DNA of 64,000 nt from an uncultured Eubacteriales bacterium (GTDB lineage Bacteria; Bacillota; Clostridia; Christensenellales; Aristaeellaceae). The number at the start of each line of letters is the position of its first letter. The stretch's first letter is position 1. A program made the position numbers and the translations under genes. The notes below the pieces were generated by a model. It saw only the letters and a program-made list of their open reading frames with translations, was not told where the DNA came from and did not search any database. Where the stretch lies: NCBI GenBank assembly GCA_900318145.1, contig ONJM01000003.1, positions 96,512 through 160,511 of the forward strand, in the 5' to 3' direction. Below are positions 1 through 8,831 of this stretch, piece after piece.

Positions 1-1
1 G

Positions 2-811
2 ATCAAGCCGGAAGCTGAAGAGCCTCAGATTGAGGAAGAGCTGATGACGATGATCGATGAAGCCCAGACAGAAGGCGATATCGAGGAGGAAGAAGGCGAA
101 CTGATCCGCTCCGCCATTGAGTTCAACGATCAGAACGCCGCCGATATCATGACGCCGCGGGTGGACGTGACCGCCATAGAGGACACGGCCAGCCTGGAGG
201 AGGCGGCGGACCTGTTCCGCAGGACATGGTACAGCCGGATTCCCGTGTATCATGAGGATCTGGATCATATTGTGGGAATTCTGAACGAGAAGGATTTCTA
301 CAAAATGACCCATGACGGATGCAGCCGGATTACGGATATCATGAAGGAGCCTGTTTTCGCTCCTTCCAGCCTTTCCATCAACAATCTGCTGAAGCAGTTC
401 CAGACGGCCAAGACCCATCTGGTTATTCTGCTGGACGAATTCGGCGGGACAGAAGGAATCGTGACGCTGGAAGACGTGCTGGAAGAGCTGGTGGGCGAGA
501 TTTACGATGAGCATGACGAAGTGAACGAGGAAATTGTCGAGCAGGAAGACGGCACGCTGATTGTGGACGGGAACATGCAGCTGCAGGAGCTGCTGGACAA
601 ATATGAAATCGGGAACGAGTACAACGCGGACACTGTCGGCGGATGGGCCGGCGAGATGCTGGAGAAGGTGCCGGAGGTCGGGGACGCGTTTGAGCTTGAA
701 CACCGCCGGTTTACGGTGACCGAAATGGACGGATTCCGCGTAACGCGGATACAGGTGACGGAGATACCGGAGGAAGAGGAAAAGCCGGAAACCGAAGAGG
801 AACCGTCCTGA
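2..811 (+). CDS. CorC/HlyC-type CBS-domain protein, 5' truncated by window edge
   Basis: The reading frame is open from base 2, so the true start and the N-terminal part lie outside the window. The visible ~269 residues hold a paired CBS region (from about ITPRVDVTAIE to the LLDEFGGTEGIVTLEDVLEELVGEI stretch) and then the C-terminal CorC_HlyC domain (DGTLIVDGNMQLQEL ... GFRVTRIQV). Family members usually carry an N-terminal DUF21 membrane domain, presumably the missing part, and are linked to magnesium/cobalt efflux or membrane-associated regulation. The acidic Glu-rich tail is typical. A strong terminator follows 14 bases after the stop. Family assignment is secure; the transported ion is not known. 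Confidence 0.9.
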   Translation: MKPEAEEPQIEEELMTMIDEAQTEGDIEEEEGELIRSAIEFNDQNAADIMTPRVDVTAIEDTASLEEAADLFRRTWYSRIPVYHEDLDHIVGILNEKDFYKMTHDGCSRITDIMKEPVFAPSSLSINNLLKQFQTAKTHLVILLDEFGGTEGIVTLEDVLEELVGEIYDEHDEVNEEIVEQEDGTLIVDGNMQLQELLDKYEIGNEYNADTVGGWAGEMLEKVPEVGDAFELEHRRFTVTEMDGFRVTRIQVTEIPEEEEKPETEEEPS

Positions 812-824
812 GAGAAACAAAAGG

Positions 825-856
825 AAAAGGCAGGGACAGATGCGCCCCTGCCTTTT
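825..856 (+). terminator. Rho-independent terminator after the CBS gene
   Basis: A perfect 11-base stem AAAAGGCAGGG / CCCTGCCTTTT encloses a short loop and ends in a T run. It closes the CBS-domain gene and separates it from the LRR gene promoter at 912. Confidence 0.85.
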
Positions 857-911
857 ATGATACCGGCGCCGGGCCGGGGAACAGATGGTCAGTTTTCCTG
901 GAAAACAGGCG

Positions 912-940
912 TTTTCATCTTCCGGCAAAAAGTGTATAAT
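912..940 (+). promoter_or_regulatory. Sigma-A type promoter of the LRR gene
   Basis: TTTTCA at 912-917 and a perfect TATAAT at 935-940 are separated by 17 bases. The predicted start falls about 35 bases before the ATG at 983, with GGGGAGGG as ribosome site. Confidence 0.7.
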
Positions 941-982
941 GAATCCAGACAAAACAGAATCTGACCGGGGAGGGAACAGCAT

Positions 983-3079
983 ATGGCGAAGAAGCTTCCT
1001 GTGATGTTTGCAATTATTCTGCTGCTTGCGCTGGCGTGCGGGACGGCAGCGGCATCCGGCGGAAAATGCGGCGAGAATGTGTCCTGGGAACTGGACAGCA
1101 GCGGTACGCTGACCATTTCCGGCAGCGGCGCAATGTATGACTACGAAACATACGGGGAAACACCCTCGCCGTTTTATAACGATGAAACCATTCAGCAGGT
1201 GATCGTGGAGGAAGGTGTTACCCATGTCGGAAAAAGCGCTTTTGAAGACTGCGACGGTATTACCTCTGTAACGCTTGCGCCAAGCGTGAGCAGTATCGGA
1301 GAATGGGCTTTCTATTACTGCAGTTCCCTGAAATCCTTCACAATCCTGGGCACTTACGTTTCCGTGGGAGAAGGTGCTGTCCAGGCCTGTAATCCGGAGC
1401 TGATCCTGTACGGATTGACCGCGTCGACGATCAGGGACTACGCGGCGGAAAACGATATCGAATTCAGCAACCCGAAGTGCGGAGCGGACACGACCTACGA
1501 CATTACGGGCGCCGGTAAAAAAGCAATTATCTCCGGCAGCGGAGCGACCTGGGATTATGGTATAACCAATAATCCTTCCCCTATCGGGAAGTATTTTCCC
1601 GGAATTGACAGAGCCGAGATCGGGGAAGGCGTGACGGAGATCGGGAACAGGCTCTTCGGGGGATGTGAAGCCCTGTATGATGTTCACCTGCCGCTGAGCC
1701 TCAAAACGATCGGGGCCGGCGCGTTTATCGGCTGTCTGATTTCCCGGATCGATATCCCGGAAAGCGTAATATCCATCTCCGCGAACGCGTTCGCATACTG
1801 CAGCAGGCTGAACAGCGCAACGATTCTGAATCCTTCCGTATCCATTGCTTCCAGCGCATTCCATGACTGCTCCGATTATCTGGTGATCAGCGGTTGGAGC
1901 GGCTCCACCGCCCAGACCTATGCCGGGGAGCAGGGCATTTACTTTTCAGTGATGAAAAAAACCGGTAAATGCGGTGACAATCTGACGTGGAAGCTGGACA
2001 CCGCAACCGGTACTGTAACGATCTCCGGAACAGGAGCGATGACGGATTACGACATTGGGACGCTGGATTCCAGACTTGCCCTGAATCCGGCCATCCGGAA
2101 AGCGGTGATCGGAAGCGGCGTGACGAGCGTCGGCAGCTATGCTTTCTACGAATGCACGTACCTGACTGAGATTACGCTTCCGGATACCCTGAAACACATC
2201 GGCGGCAACGCTTTCTGCGGATCCGCCCTGACAAAAGTGAGCATTCCGGAAGGAACTGCCTCTGTCGGCGAATCCGCTTTCAGGAATTGCTGGCAGCTGT
2301 CCTATGTTACGATTCCCTCCGGCGTCACTTCCCTCGGCGATTATGTTTTCCACAACTGCCCGAAGCTGAAGAGTATCAGCATTCCCGGCAGCGTAAAGGC
2401 TGTCCCGGACTATGCGTTTGGTTTCTGCACGCAGCTTGCAAAGGTGACCATCCGGGAAGGAACAAAATCTGTCGGAGATTCCGCTTTCACCAGCTGCGGG
2501 AATCTGAAAATCGCGGAACTGCCTTCCACGATGGAGTCCATTGGAAACAGCGCATTCTACTACTGTTCCTCCCTGCCGGAAATGATTCTTCCCGCGAAGA
2601 CGGCTTCCGTGGGCAGCGGCGCCTTCCAGTACTGCCGGAAACTGACACGTTTCTATGCTTACAACGACGGTCTGTCCTTCGGAAGTGACGTCTTTTACTA
2701 CCATGGGACCGGCCTGGTTCTGCACGCGGCGGAAGGTTCAACGACTGAAGCGCTGGCGAACGCAAACAACATTCCGTTTGTTCCGCTGATGATGACTCCG
2801 GCTTTCACCCTTCCCGCCAAAATCGGTGAAATATGGGATGAAGCGTTCTCCGGGATCAGCGCCAAAGCGGTCTATATACCGAACGGCGCGACCCGGATCA
2901 GGACAAAGGCGTTCGCGAACTGTACGGCGCTGCAGCAGATCCGCATTCCCCATTCAGTCGATACCATCGCCGCGGACGCTTTTTCAGGCTGCCCGGCTTC
3001 CCTGATCATCTACGGCGAAGCAGGGAGCACCGCGGAGGAATTTGCGGACAGCAAAGGTTACACCTTCCGGGCTGAATGA
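983..3079 (+). CDS. Secreted leucine-rich repeat (BspA/LRR_5) protein
   Basis: A 698-residue protein with a cleavable signal peptide (KK then a hydrophobic run ending at about AAASG). Three modules begin with a conserved header KCGxxxxW-L...TISGSGAMxDY at residues ~28, 165 and 329. Each is followed by LRR_5 units of the type 'IGxxAFxxCxxLxxVxIPxSV'. BspA-like proteins are secreted or surface proteins implicated in adhesion. No LPXTG, SLH or dockerin anchor is visible at the C-terminus, so it looks freely secreted. The gene is monocistronic, with its own promoter at 912 and a terminator just after the stop. The ligand is unknown. Confidence 0.88.
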   Translation: MAKKLPVMFAIILLLALACGTAAASGGKCGENVSWELDSSGTLTISGSGAMYDYETYGETPSPFYNDETIQQVIVEEGVTHVGKSAFEDCDGITSVTLAPSVSSIGEWAFYYCSSLKSFTILGTYVSVGEGAVQACNPELILYGLTASTIRDYAAENDIEFSNPKCGADTTYDITGAGKKAIISGSGATWDYGITNNPSPIGKYFPGIDRAEIGEGVTEIGNRLFGGCEALYDVHLPLSLKTIGAGAFIGCLISRIDIPESVISISANAFAYCSRLNSATILNPSVSIASSAFHDCSDYLVISGWSGSTAQTYAGEQGIYFSVMKKTGKCGDNLTWKLDTATGTVTISGTGAMTDYDIGTLDSRLALNPAIRKAVIGSGVTSVGSYAFYECTYLTEITLPDTLKHIGGNAFCGSALTKVSIPEGTASVGESAFRNCWQLSYVTIPSGVTSLGDYVFHNCPKLKSISIPGSVKAVPDYAFGFCTQLAKVTIREGTKSVGDSAFTSCGNLKIAELPSTMESIGNSAFYYCSSLPEMILPAKTASVGSGAFQYCRKLTRFYAYNDGLSFGSDVFYYHGTGLVLHAAEGSTTEALANANNIPFVPLMMTPAFTLPAKIGEIWDEAFSGISAKAVYIPNGATRIRTKAFANCTALQQIRIPHSVDTIAADAFSGCPASLIIYGEAGSTAEEFADSKGYTFRAE

Positions 3080-3102
3080 GATGAAAACGGAGCAGGAACC
3101 GT

Positions 3103-3132
3103 AAAAGGCAGGGGTGTCGGCCCCTGCCTTTT
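3103..3132. terminator. Bidirectional terminator between the LRR and MarR genes
   Basis: A 12-base perfect stem AAAAGGCAGGGG / CCCCTGCCTTTT lies between two convergent genes, with A and T tails on both sides, so it can end transcription from either strand. Its stem resembles that of the terminator at 825-856. Confidence 0.85.
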
Positions 3133-3134
3133 GA

Positions 3135-3752
3135 TCAGCAGCGAATGCGTTTTTCCGGGGGAATAATCCGGGGCTGCGGAGCTTCCGGCGCTTCCGGAGA
3201 TTTGCCGGCCCCGTCCTGTTCCGGCGGTTCCGGAAAACCGGGTTCCTGCGGGAAATCCGGCTCATGCGGAAAACCGGGTCTGGGAGGATGCTTCGGACCG
3301 CCGGGACCGGGACGGCCGAAAGGCCTGCGATCCGGAAAATCCAGGGATTCCAGATGACTGCAGAGCTTTTCGCAAAGGGCGCAGAACTGTTCCTTTTCCT
3401 CTTCCGTAAAACAGGCGGTCTTGCGGGCAAGATCCTTTTTCCTGGCTTCCTCCGCGCCGGACAGGAAGGCTTCCCCCTTCGGAGAGAGATCCACACGCAG
3501 GATACGGCGGTCTTCTTCGTCCACGGTGCGGGTGATCCAGCCCTCACTTTCCGCCCTGGCGAGCATTTCACTCAGGGAGGAGGGACGCAGGTCCAGCAGC
3601 TCGCACAGATCCCGCGAGGAAACGCCGCGGTTCTGCGATACGCAGGCCAGAAGGCGGCCGACTGCCGGGGGAAAGGGATGAACGTCCGGAGGAGGGGGAC
3701 AGCGGCGCATGGCGCGGGAGAGCTTCAGCGCGGCTAAAATAACGTTGTTCAT
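3135..3752 (-). CDS. MarR-family transcriptional regulator with proline-rich tail
   Basis: A 205-residue protein. Residues ~25-125 form a winged-helix MarR domain (SSRDLCELLDLRPSSLSEMLARAE, then the wing TRTVDEEDRRILRV, then LSPKGEAFL). After about residue 145 comes an unusual 60-residue Gly/Pro/Phe-rich tail with repeats of the type PGFP/PDFP, which ordinary MarR proteins lack. The promoter at 3811-3839 carries two copies of a CGGTACCG palindrome, which suggests autorepression. It diverges from the GNAT-YunG gene. The ligand is unknown; the DNA-binding role is well supported. Confidence 0.88.
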   Translation of the reverse strand: MNNVILAALKLSRAMRRCPPPPDVHPFPPAVGRLLACVSQNRGVSSRDLCELLDLRPSSLSEMLARAESEGWITRTVDEEDRRILRVDLSPKGEAFLSGAEEARKKDLARKTACFTEEEKEQFCALCEKLCSHLESLDFPDRRPFGRPGPGGPKHPPRPGFPHEPDFPQEPGFPEPPEQDGAGKSPEAPEAPQPRIIPPEKRIRC

Positions 3753-3791
3753 GTCTCAGACTCCTTTCAGAGAGTTATTCGGGATAAAAAG

Positions 3792-3839
3792 TTCGGTACC
3801 GTACAATGAAATTATAATTCGGTACCGTAATAATGTCAA
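3792..3839 (-). promoter_or_regulatory. marR promoter with two palindromic operators
   Basis: On the minus strand TTGACA (3839-3834), a 17-base spacer and TATAAT (3816-3811) form a perfect promoter. Two identical 12-mers TTCGGTACCGTA, each with the palindromic core CGGTACCG, lie at 3818-3829 (inside the spacer) and 3792-3803 (around the start site), 26 bases apart. This is the geometry expected for autorepression by the adjacent MarR protein; binding itself is inferred. Confidence 0.8.
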
Positions 3840-3865
3840 GAAAAAACGCGTCCGGAAGGCAAAAC

Positions 3866-3894
3866 TTGTTTTTTGCCGGAGAATCAAGTAAAAT
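3866..3894 (+). promoter_or_regulatory. Probable promoter of the GNAT-YunG gene
   Basis: TTGTTT at 3866-3871 and TAAAAT at 3889-3894 are spaced by 17 bases, upstream of the SD GGAGG at 3911 and the ATG at 3921. It is weaker than the divergent marR promoter, whose operators lie about 40 bases away. Confidence 0.5.
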
Positions 3895-3920
3895 TTCGGC
3901 GGACAATGAAGGAGGAACGT

Positions 3921-4805
3921 ATGGAAATTCTTTCTTATTTTGACCTGCCGCAGCCGGAATACTGGCTGAAAAAGATCGGTGAGTCCGACTGGAGGGCAGG
4001 GAAGTACCTGCACAGCTGCCTGGCGGACGGAACATTCCGGAGGCTGTACGGCGGGAAGGCACAGGTACTGCTGCTGGCGGACGGGGAAAACCTGGTGTCT
4101 TTCTGCACATACGCGGAAAGGGACGAAATACCGGATACGGACCTGACGCCATGGCTTGGATTTGCCTATACATTCCCGGAATACCGCGGGCAGCGGATGC
4201 TGGGTCGGCTGGCCGGCAAAGCGAAGGAGCTGGCCCGGGAGGATGGATCTGAAGCCCTGTATATTTCCACCGGGGAAACCGGCCTGTATGAGAAATACGG
4301 GGCGTCGTTCCAAACAGTAATGCAGAACGCGGACGGAGAAGATACCCGGATCTACAGGCTGGACACCTTCGGATTCGCGGGGTGGGAAGGCGCGCTGGCG
4401 CCGGCACGGACAGAAGAATACCCGGGAATCCGGACGCCCCGGGATCTGTACAGCGCGCTGTGGCACGTGTGGACCGCGGAAACCTGCGCGCCAAGGATGC
4501 GGCAGGACTGGAGCGAAGAAAACCGGACCCTGGGGCAATGTTCCGTTACGGCGTTCCTTGCCCAGGATATATTCGGAGGGAAGGTGTACGGAATTCCGCT
4601 GAAGGACGGAGGATTCCACTGTTACAACGCTGCCGGGGAATGCGTTTTTGACCTGACAAGCGAACAGTTTCCGGGACAGGAACTGAAGTATGAAGGAAAT
4701 CCGGAGCAGAAGCGGGAGGAACACTTCCGGAAGGATGAGAAACGTGTTCGTTACGGGCTTCTGAAGGCTGCCCTGAAAAGCCGCTGCGCTGCCCGGCAAG
4801 GTTGA
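3921..4805 (+). CDS. GNAT acetyltransferase fused to a YunG-like domain
   Basis: A 294-residue protein; the ATG at 3921 is chosen because GGAGG sits 5 bases upstream, although the frame is open earlier. Residues ~30-155 look like a GNAT fold (acetyl-CoA-loop-like FPEYRGQRMLGRLAG, then YEKYGASFQ). Residues ~170-285 resemble the YunG family (LYSALWHVWTAETCAP, SEENRTLGQCSVTAFLAQDIFGG, then a short beta-rich end). YunG function is undefined, so the substrate cannot be stated. Divergent from marR, hence possibly part of the same response. The domain split is my reading from recognised motifs. Confidence 0.65.
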   Translation: MEILSYFDLPQPEYWLKKIGESDWRAGKYLHSCLADGTFRRLYGGKAQVLLLADGENLVSFCTYAERDEIPDTDLTPWLGFAYTFPEYRGQRMLGRLAGKAKELAREDGSEALYISTGETGLYEKYGASFQTVMQNADGEDTRIYRLDTFGFAGWEGALAPARTEEYPGIRTPRDLYSALWHVWTAETCAPRMRQDWSEENRTLGQCSVTAFLAQDIFGGKVYGIPLKDGGFHCYNAAGECVFDLTSEQFPGQELKYEGNPEQKREEHFRKDEKRVRYGLLKAALKSRCAARQG

Positions 4806-4831
4806 CAATCCCGCGGGATGAAAAGTAAAAT
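4802..4831 (+). promoter_or_regulatory. Promoter of the O-acetylation operon
   Basis: TTGACA at 4802-4807 overlaps the stop codon of the preceding gene. TAAAAT at 4826-4831 follows after 18 bases. The ATG of the first operon gene is 38 bases downstream of the -10 box. Confidence 0.65.
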
Positions 4832-4868
4832 AGGCGGTGGCAGAAACCACTTGATTTGAGGCGATCGG

Positions 4869-5708
4869 ATGAAGTTGCGGACAGCGGTATTGCTGTGGAG
4901 TTTACTGGTATGCATGGGTCTCGGACTGTGCGCGGGAGCCGGGGCGGAAGATCTTCCGGAAGAGCCCGCGGAGGAAACCGTCGCGCGGCTTCCGGATGAT
5001 GTGCTGATGACCTATTATGACGGAACGATGTTTGTCGGGGATTCCCAGGTGCGGAAATTCCAGAACTATGTGAAGAAGACACAGAAGAAGGTCCCCGGGT
5101 ACTTCGCGAACATCGACTTCCGGGCGGAAAACAGCTACAAGTTCCGGTTTGTTGCCTACCGGACAATCCCGTCCGGGGAGCTGAAATACGCCCACCTGAA
5201 GATGAAAGGGAAAAAAGTCACGCTGTTTGACATCGTGAAGGAGCAGAAACCGAAGCGGGTCATGATCCTGGCGGGTATCAACGACGCGCTGACGACGGAC
5301 TACAAAAACGAGAACGGCGTCGAGCGTGCGATGCGGTATGTACGGGGCGGGACGGAGCTGATCCGGGAGGCCTCGCCGGAGACGGAGATTTTCTTTATCA
5401 CCCAGATGCCGGTAACAAGCCGGTTCGTACAGGGAAGCAACCGCGCCCCGGCTGTGAAGGAACGATGGGACGAAATCAACAGCGCGATCCGCTCGGAGAG
5501 CGAAGCACTGGGTATCAGGCTGATGGACCTGACGTCCGGACTTACGGATGAGAAGGGTTTCCTGCCGGGAAAACTCTGCGAGGACGGGAAATGCCACCTG
5601 AACGACGCCGGGTACGCGGTCTTCGGGCAGAACCTGCTGGATTTTGCCCAGGCTGAATATGAGGCGGGGAGATGGACTCCCGAAGGAACGGCTGAAACGG
5701 AAGAATGA
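4869..5708 (+). CDS. Secreted SGNH/GDSL-family hydrolase of the O-acetylation operon
   Basis: A 279-residue exported protein: signal peptide (LWSLLVCMGLGLCAGAGAE), nucleophile motif FVGDSQ with Ser near residue 59, a GIND block (LAGINDALT), and CHLNDAGY with His near residue 243. SGNH enzymes of this kind transfer or remove O-linked acyl groups on cell-envelope polymers. It overlaps the next gene's upstream region and is the first of four genes (SGNH, lipoprotein, MBOAT, DHHW) in tight succession, a layout known for alginate-like or secondary cell-wall polymer acetylation. The polymer itself cannot be read from the sequence. Confidence 0.85.
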   Translation: MKLRTAVLLWSLLVCMGLGLCAGAGAEDLPEEPAEETVARLPDDVLMTYYDGTMFVGDSQVRKFQNYVKKTQKKVPGYFANIDFRAENSYKFRFVAYRTIPSGELKYAHLKMKGKKVTLFDIVKEQKPKRVMILAGINDALTTDYKNENGVERAMRYVRGGTELIREASPETEIFFITQMPVTSRFVQGSNRAPAVKERWDEINSAIRSESEALGIRLMDLTSGLTDEKGFLPGKLCEDGKCHLNDAGYAVFGQNLLDFAQAEYEAGRWTPEGTAETEE

Positions 5709-5725
5709 GACGGGAGATAAACACG

Positions 5726-6331
5726 ATGAAAAAGTGGAGTCTGATCCTGGCGCTGGCGCTGGCAGCGGCGCTTCTGACCGCCTGCGGAAACGGCGGACCG
5801 GCCGCGACGGAAGCCCCGGCAGTGACCGGGGAATCCGCTCCGGCACCCGAGAACACGGCAGCGCCTGAGGTGACGCCGACCCCGGAACCCCCGGCGGAAA
5901 CGGAAACGCCGGAGATCACGCCGGCGCCTGAAGCGGGACAGCCGGGAGAAACCTCCGGCAGCAGTCTGGAGGAAAAGGTGACCGCCGCGGTGCCTGCCGT
6001 GGCAGACCTGGCCTGGTTCTCCGCGGAGGAACTGGAGGATATGTCGGGCATTTCGCCGGAGGACTGTGAAGCGTTTCTTTTCGCTCAGGGAAACGGGATG
6101 GACGGCCGGGAGATCCTGGTGATCCGGGCAAAGGATAGAGACGCCGCGGACCGGGCGGAAGCGCAGATGAAGGAATACCTGGAGCAGCGACGGGAGGAAC
6201 ACCGGGATTACGCGCCGGACGCCTATAAACTGCTCAGCGAAGCCAAAGTGCAGCGCAGGGGTCTGCTGCTTGTGATGGTTTCCGGAGAGAACGCCGCGGC
6301 GGAAAGCGCGGCGCTGCTGGCTGGAGAATAA
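5726..6331 (+). CDS. DUF4358-like lipoprotein of the O-acetylation operon
   Basis: A 201-residue lipoprotein with signal sequence and lipobox LLTAC near residue 21. A Pro/Thr/Glu-rich linker (~residues 25-80) follows, then a small domain (AAVPAVADLAWFSAEELEDMSGI ... EILVIRAKD ... LEQRREEHRDYAPDAYKLL). The C-terminal domain has the look of DUF4358 proteins, which are often found beside MBOAT/DHHW genes in Firmicutes. The start at 5726 is preferred over an in-frame ATG at 5705 because it gives the signal peptide and has GGGAGA upstream. It ends 1 base before the MBOAT gene, so it is very likely cotranscribed. Precise role unknown. Confidence 0.7.
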   Translation: MKKWSLILALALAAALLTACGNGGPAATEAPAVTGESAPAPENTAAPEVTPTPEPPAETETPEITPAPEAGQPGETSGSSLEEKVTAAVPAVADLAWFSAEELEDMSGISPEDCEAFLFAQGNGMDGREILVIRAKDRDAADRAEAQMKEYLEQRREEHRDYAPDAYKLLSEAKVQRRGLLLVMVSGENAAAESAALLAGE

Positions 6332-6332
6332 A

Positions 6333-7685
6333 ATGATTTTTTCGTCCTTTACTTTTCTGCTCCTGTTCATGCCGTGCGTGCTCCTGCTGTACAGGGTCAT
6401 GCCGCGCAGGGCGCGGATGCCGTTCCTTCTGGCGGCATCCCTGCTTTTTTATGGGTGGGGGAATCCGGCGTGGCTGCTGCTGATCCTCTTTTCCATGCTC
6501 CTGAACTGGGGCGGCGTGCTCGTGATGACCCGGGGCGGGAGGAAACCTTCCCGGGCGGCGCTGGCCGGGATGATCGTCCTGAATCTGCTGCCGCTGCTGT
6601 GGTTCAAGTACGCCGGGTTCCTGGCGGATACCTGGCGGCAGCTGACCGGAACCGGATTTGAGTTCAGCGGTCCCGGACTGCCGGCGGGGATCTCCTTCTT
6701 CACTTTCCAGGCCATGAGCTATGTGATGGACGTGTACCGGGGCGAGGCGAAGCCCCAGAAAAGCTTTATCACTTTCAGCGTTTACCTGTCCCTGTTTCCC
6801 CAGCTGGTGGCGGGCCCTATCGTCCGCTACACGGATCTGGAAGCGCAGCTCATCGCTCACCCGAAACCTGAGTACCCGGAGATGCGGGAAGGCTTGCGCA
6901 GGTTCTGCACAGGCCTGGCAAAGAAGGTGCTTCTGGCGGATGCCATGGGCCGGCTGTGGGGCAGCATGAACGGCAATTTCGCGGAAGCGGGGACGCTGGG
7001 GGCCTGGACAGGCCTGCTGGCCTTCTCCTTCCAGATCTTCTTCGATTTCTCGGGGTATTCGGACATGGCTATCGGCCTTTGCCGGGGCATGGGATTCCGG
7101 ATCCCGGAGAACTTCGACCGGCCGTACCGGGCGCGGAGCCTGACGGAATTCTGGAGAAGATGGCACATGACGCTGACGGACTGGTTCAAGGCGTATGTGT
7201 ATATCCCGCTGGGCGGGAGCCGGAAAGGCCGGGTGCGCCGGGACCTGAATGTGCTGGTGGTCTGGGCACTGACTGGCCTGTGGCACGGCGCGGGATGGAA
7301 TTTCGTGCTGTGGGGGCTGTATTTCGCGGTGCTGCTGATCCTGGAGAAACGGTTCCTGCTGGGGAAACCCCGGTGGGAAAGGATTCCCGGATGGATCCGG
7401 CAGGCATTTACGTTCTTTGCGGTGCTGCTGGGCTGGGGGCTGTTCTCCGGGTTCGGGACCGAGCTGTGGAAAGCCCTGCTGGGAGGATACGGCGCCGCGT
7501 CGCCGGCGGCGCTGCTGAAGTGTGCCGCCTACGCGCCGATGCTGCTTGTGTGCGCGGGGATCAGCTTCCTGCCGGCACCGAAAAAGGAGCCGTGGGCACG
7601 GTTCGCCGCGCCGGTGCTGATGGTCCTGTGTTTCGCCGCGCTGGCGGCCCAGGGTTACGCGCCTTTTGTATATTTCCAGTTCTGA
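6333..7685 (+). CDS. MBOAT family O-acyltransferase (AlgI/PatB-like)
   Basis: A 450-residue polytopic membrane protein with about ten hydrophobic segments. Diagnostic MBOAT features are LPAGISFFTFQAMSYVMDVYR, FPQLVAGPIVRY, FWRRWHMTLTDWFKAYVYIPLGG, and the catalytic His near residue 318 in TGLWHGAGWNF. The family moves acyl groups across the membrane onto extracellular polymers, with a partner SGNH/DHHW protein completing transfer. Genes on both sides supply such partners. Length and motifs are complete, so it is probably functional. Confidence 0.93.
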   Translation: MIFSSFTFLLLFMPCVLLLYRVMPRRARMPFLLAASLLFYGWGNPAWLLLILFSMLLNWGGVLVMTRGGRKPSRAALAGMIVLNLLPLLWFKYAGFLADTWRQLTGTGFEFSGPGLPAGISFFTFQAMSYVMDVYRGEAKPQKSFITFSVYLSLFPQLVAGPIVRYTDLEAQLIAHPKPEYPEMREGLRRFCTGLAKKVLLADAMGRLWGSMNGNFAEAGTLGAWTGLLAFSFQIFFDFSGYSDMAIGLCRGMGFRIPENFDRPYRARSLTEFWRRWHMTLTDWFKAYVYIPLGGSRKGRVRRDLNVLVVWALTGLWHGAGWNFVLWGLYFAVLLILEKRFLLGKPRWERIPGWIRQAFTFFAVLLGWGLFSGFGTELWKALLGGYGAASPAALLKCAAYAPMLLVCAGISFLPAPKKEPWARFAAPVLMVLCFAALAAQGYAPFVYFQF

Positions 7686-7700
7686 CGGGGGAGGAACGGC

Positions 7701-8807
7701 ATGAAAACGGGAAAGAGCATTCCGGACCGGATCGCCGTGATCGGCGGCCTGTGCCTGCTGCTGGGCATGGGCATGTTCGCGCTGCTCTGGCCGCAGAAGG
7801 ACTTTTCTGACGCAGAACGGCGCTACCTGGCGTCAGCGCCGCAGGCGCCCTCCCTCACGGAATGGAAGACGGATCAGGAGACGGAAAGCTACCTGGCGGA
7901 CCGGATTCCCCTGCGGAACATTTGGGTGGGGATTGACAGCTGCGCACAGGTTGTCACGGGACGGCGGACAACGCTGGGATCCTGGCCGGCGGCCGGAGCG
8001 ATCCTGGAGCTTCCGGTGAAAAGCAGCGGGGAAAAGGCTGCCCGGCGGCTGCGGCAGTTTGCCGCGCTCGCGGAAAAAGCCGGAGCGGAGTGGCAGGTAA
8101 TCGTGCCGCGGAGCCACGGATATCTGCTGCGGGAGAAAATGAACGGCCTGCTGCGGACGCAGTATGAGCAGGAAACGGAAATCTATAAAGTACTGGAAGA
8201 AGATCCGCACTTTGCGGACGTTCTGCCGGACGGTACGGCGGCGGAGGAAGTATATTACCGGACAGACCATCACTGGACGCTGCAGGGCGCCTGGCTGGCC
8301 TACGCGGCCGTCTGCCGCGCGGACGGGCTGCCGGTCTTTGAGCTGGACGAGTTCGAACGGACGTCATATCCCGGTTTTTGCGGAACGACCCGCAGCCGCA
8401 GCGGACTGCCGGTTTTTTCAGGCGATACCATCGAATGCGCGGAACCGAAAGCAGGCGTGACCATGAACGCGGACGGAGCGGTGTATGACCGCCTGATTTT
8501 TCCGGAACGGGCGGAGACATATGACGGATACGCGGTGTATCTGGACGGGAATCACGGAATGACGGAAATTCTGAATCCGGACGCGCCGGGGGGAACGCTG
8601 CTCGTATACAAGGATTCCTTTGCCAACTGCCTGCTGCCGCTGCTGGCCGCGGATTACCGCCGGATTGCCGCGGTGGACGCCAGATATTACGCGGGAACAT
8701 TCTCGCAGGCCCTGGAAGCAGTCGGGACAGTGGACAGGGTGCTGTTTGTGTATTCCGCGGACAGCCTGGTGAACGATACTTCGGTTGCCGGCAAGGCCGC
8801 GCGGTAA
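7701..8807 (+). CDS. DHHW-family (AlgJ/AlgX-like) acetylation protein
   Basis: A 368-residue protein with one N-terminal membrane anchor (IAVIGGLCLLLGMGMFALLW), so the rest is extracytoplasmic. The family signature DHHW is at residues 189-192 in YYRTDHHWTLQGAW, and a KDSFANCLLPLL block near residue 310 matches the SGNH-like Ser region. DHHW proteins act with MBOAT acyltransferases in O-acetylating envelope polysaccharides. Last gene of the operon, 15 bases after the MBOAT stop with SD GGGAGG, followed by a terminator at 8832. Confidence 0.88.
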   Translation: MKTGKSIPDRIAVIGGLCLLLGMGMFALLWPQKDFSDAERRYLASAPQAPSLTEWKTDQETESYLADRIPLRNIWVGIDSCAQVVTGRRTTLGSWPAAGAILELPVKSSGEKAARRLRQFAALAEKAGAEWQVIVPRSHGYLLREKMNGLLRTQYEQETEIYKVLEEDPHFADVLPDGTAAEEVYYRTDHHWTLQGAWLAYAAVCRADGLPVFELDEFERTSYPGFCGTTRSRSGLPVFSGDTIECAEPKAGVTMNADGAVYDRLIFPERAETYDGYAVYLDGNHGMTEILNPDAPGGTLLVYKDSFANCLLPLLAADYRRIAAVDARYYAGTFSQALEAVGTVDRVLFVYSADSLVNDTSVAGKAAR

Positions 8808-8831
8808 AGCTTCCGGATGAGCGAAAAAGAA

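Noticed and set aside
3756-4850. A 364-codon minus-strand frame
   Set aside because: Covers the GNAT-YunG gene in antisense and the marR promoter; no family features.
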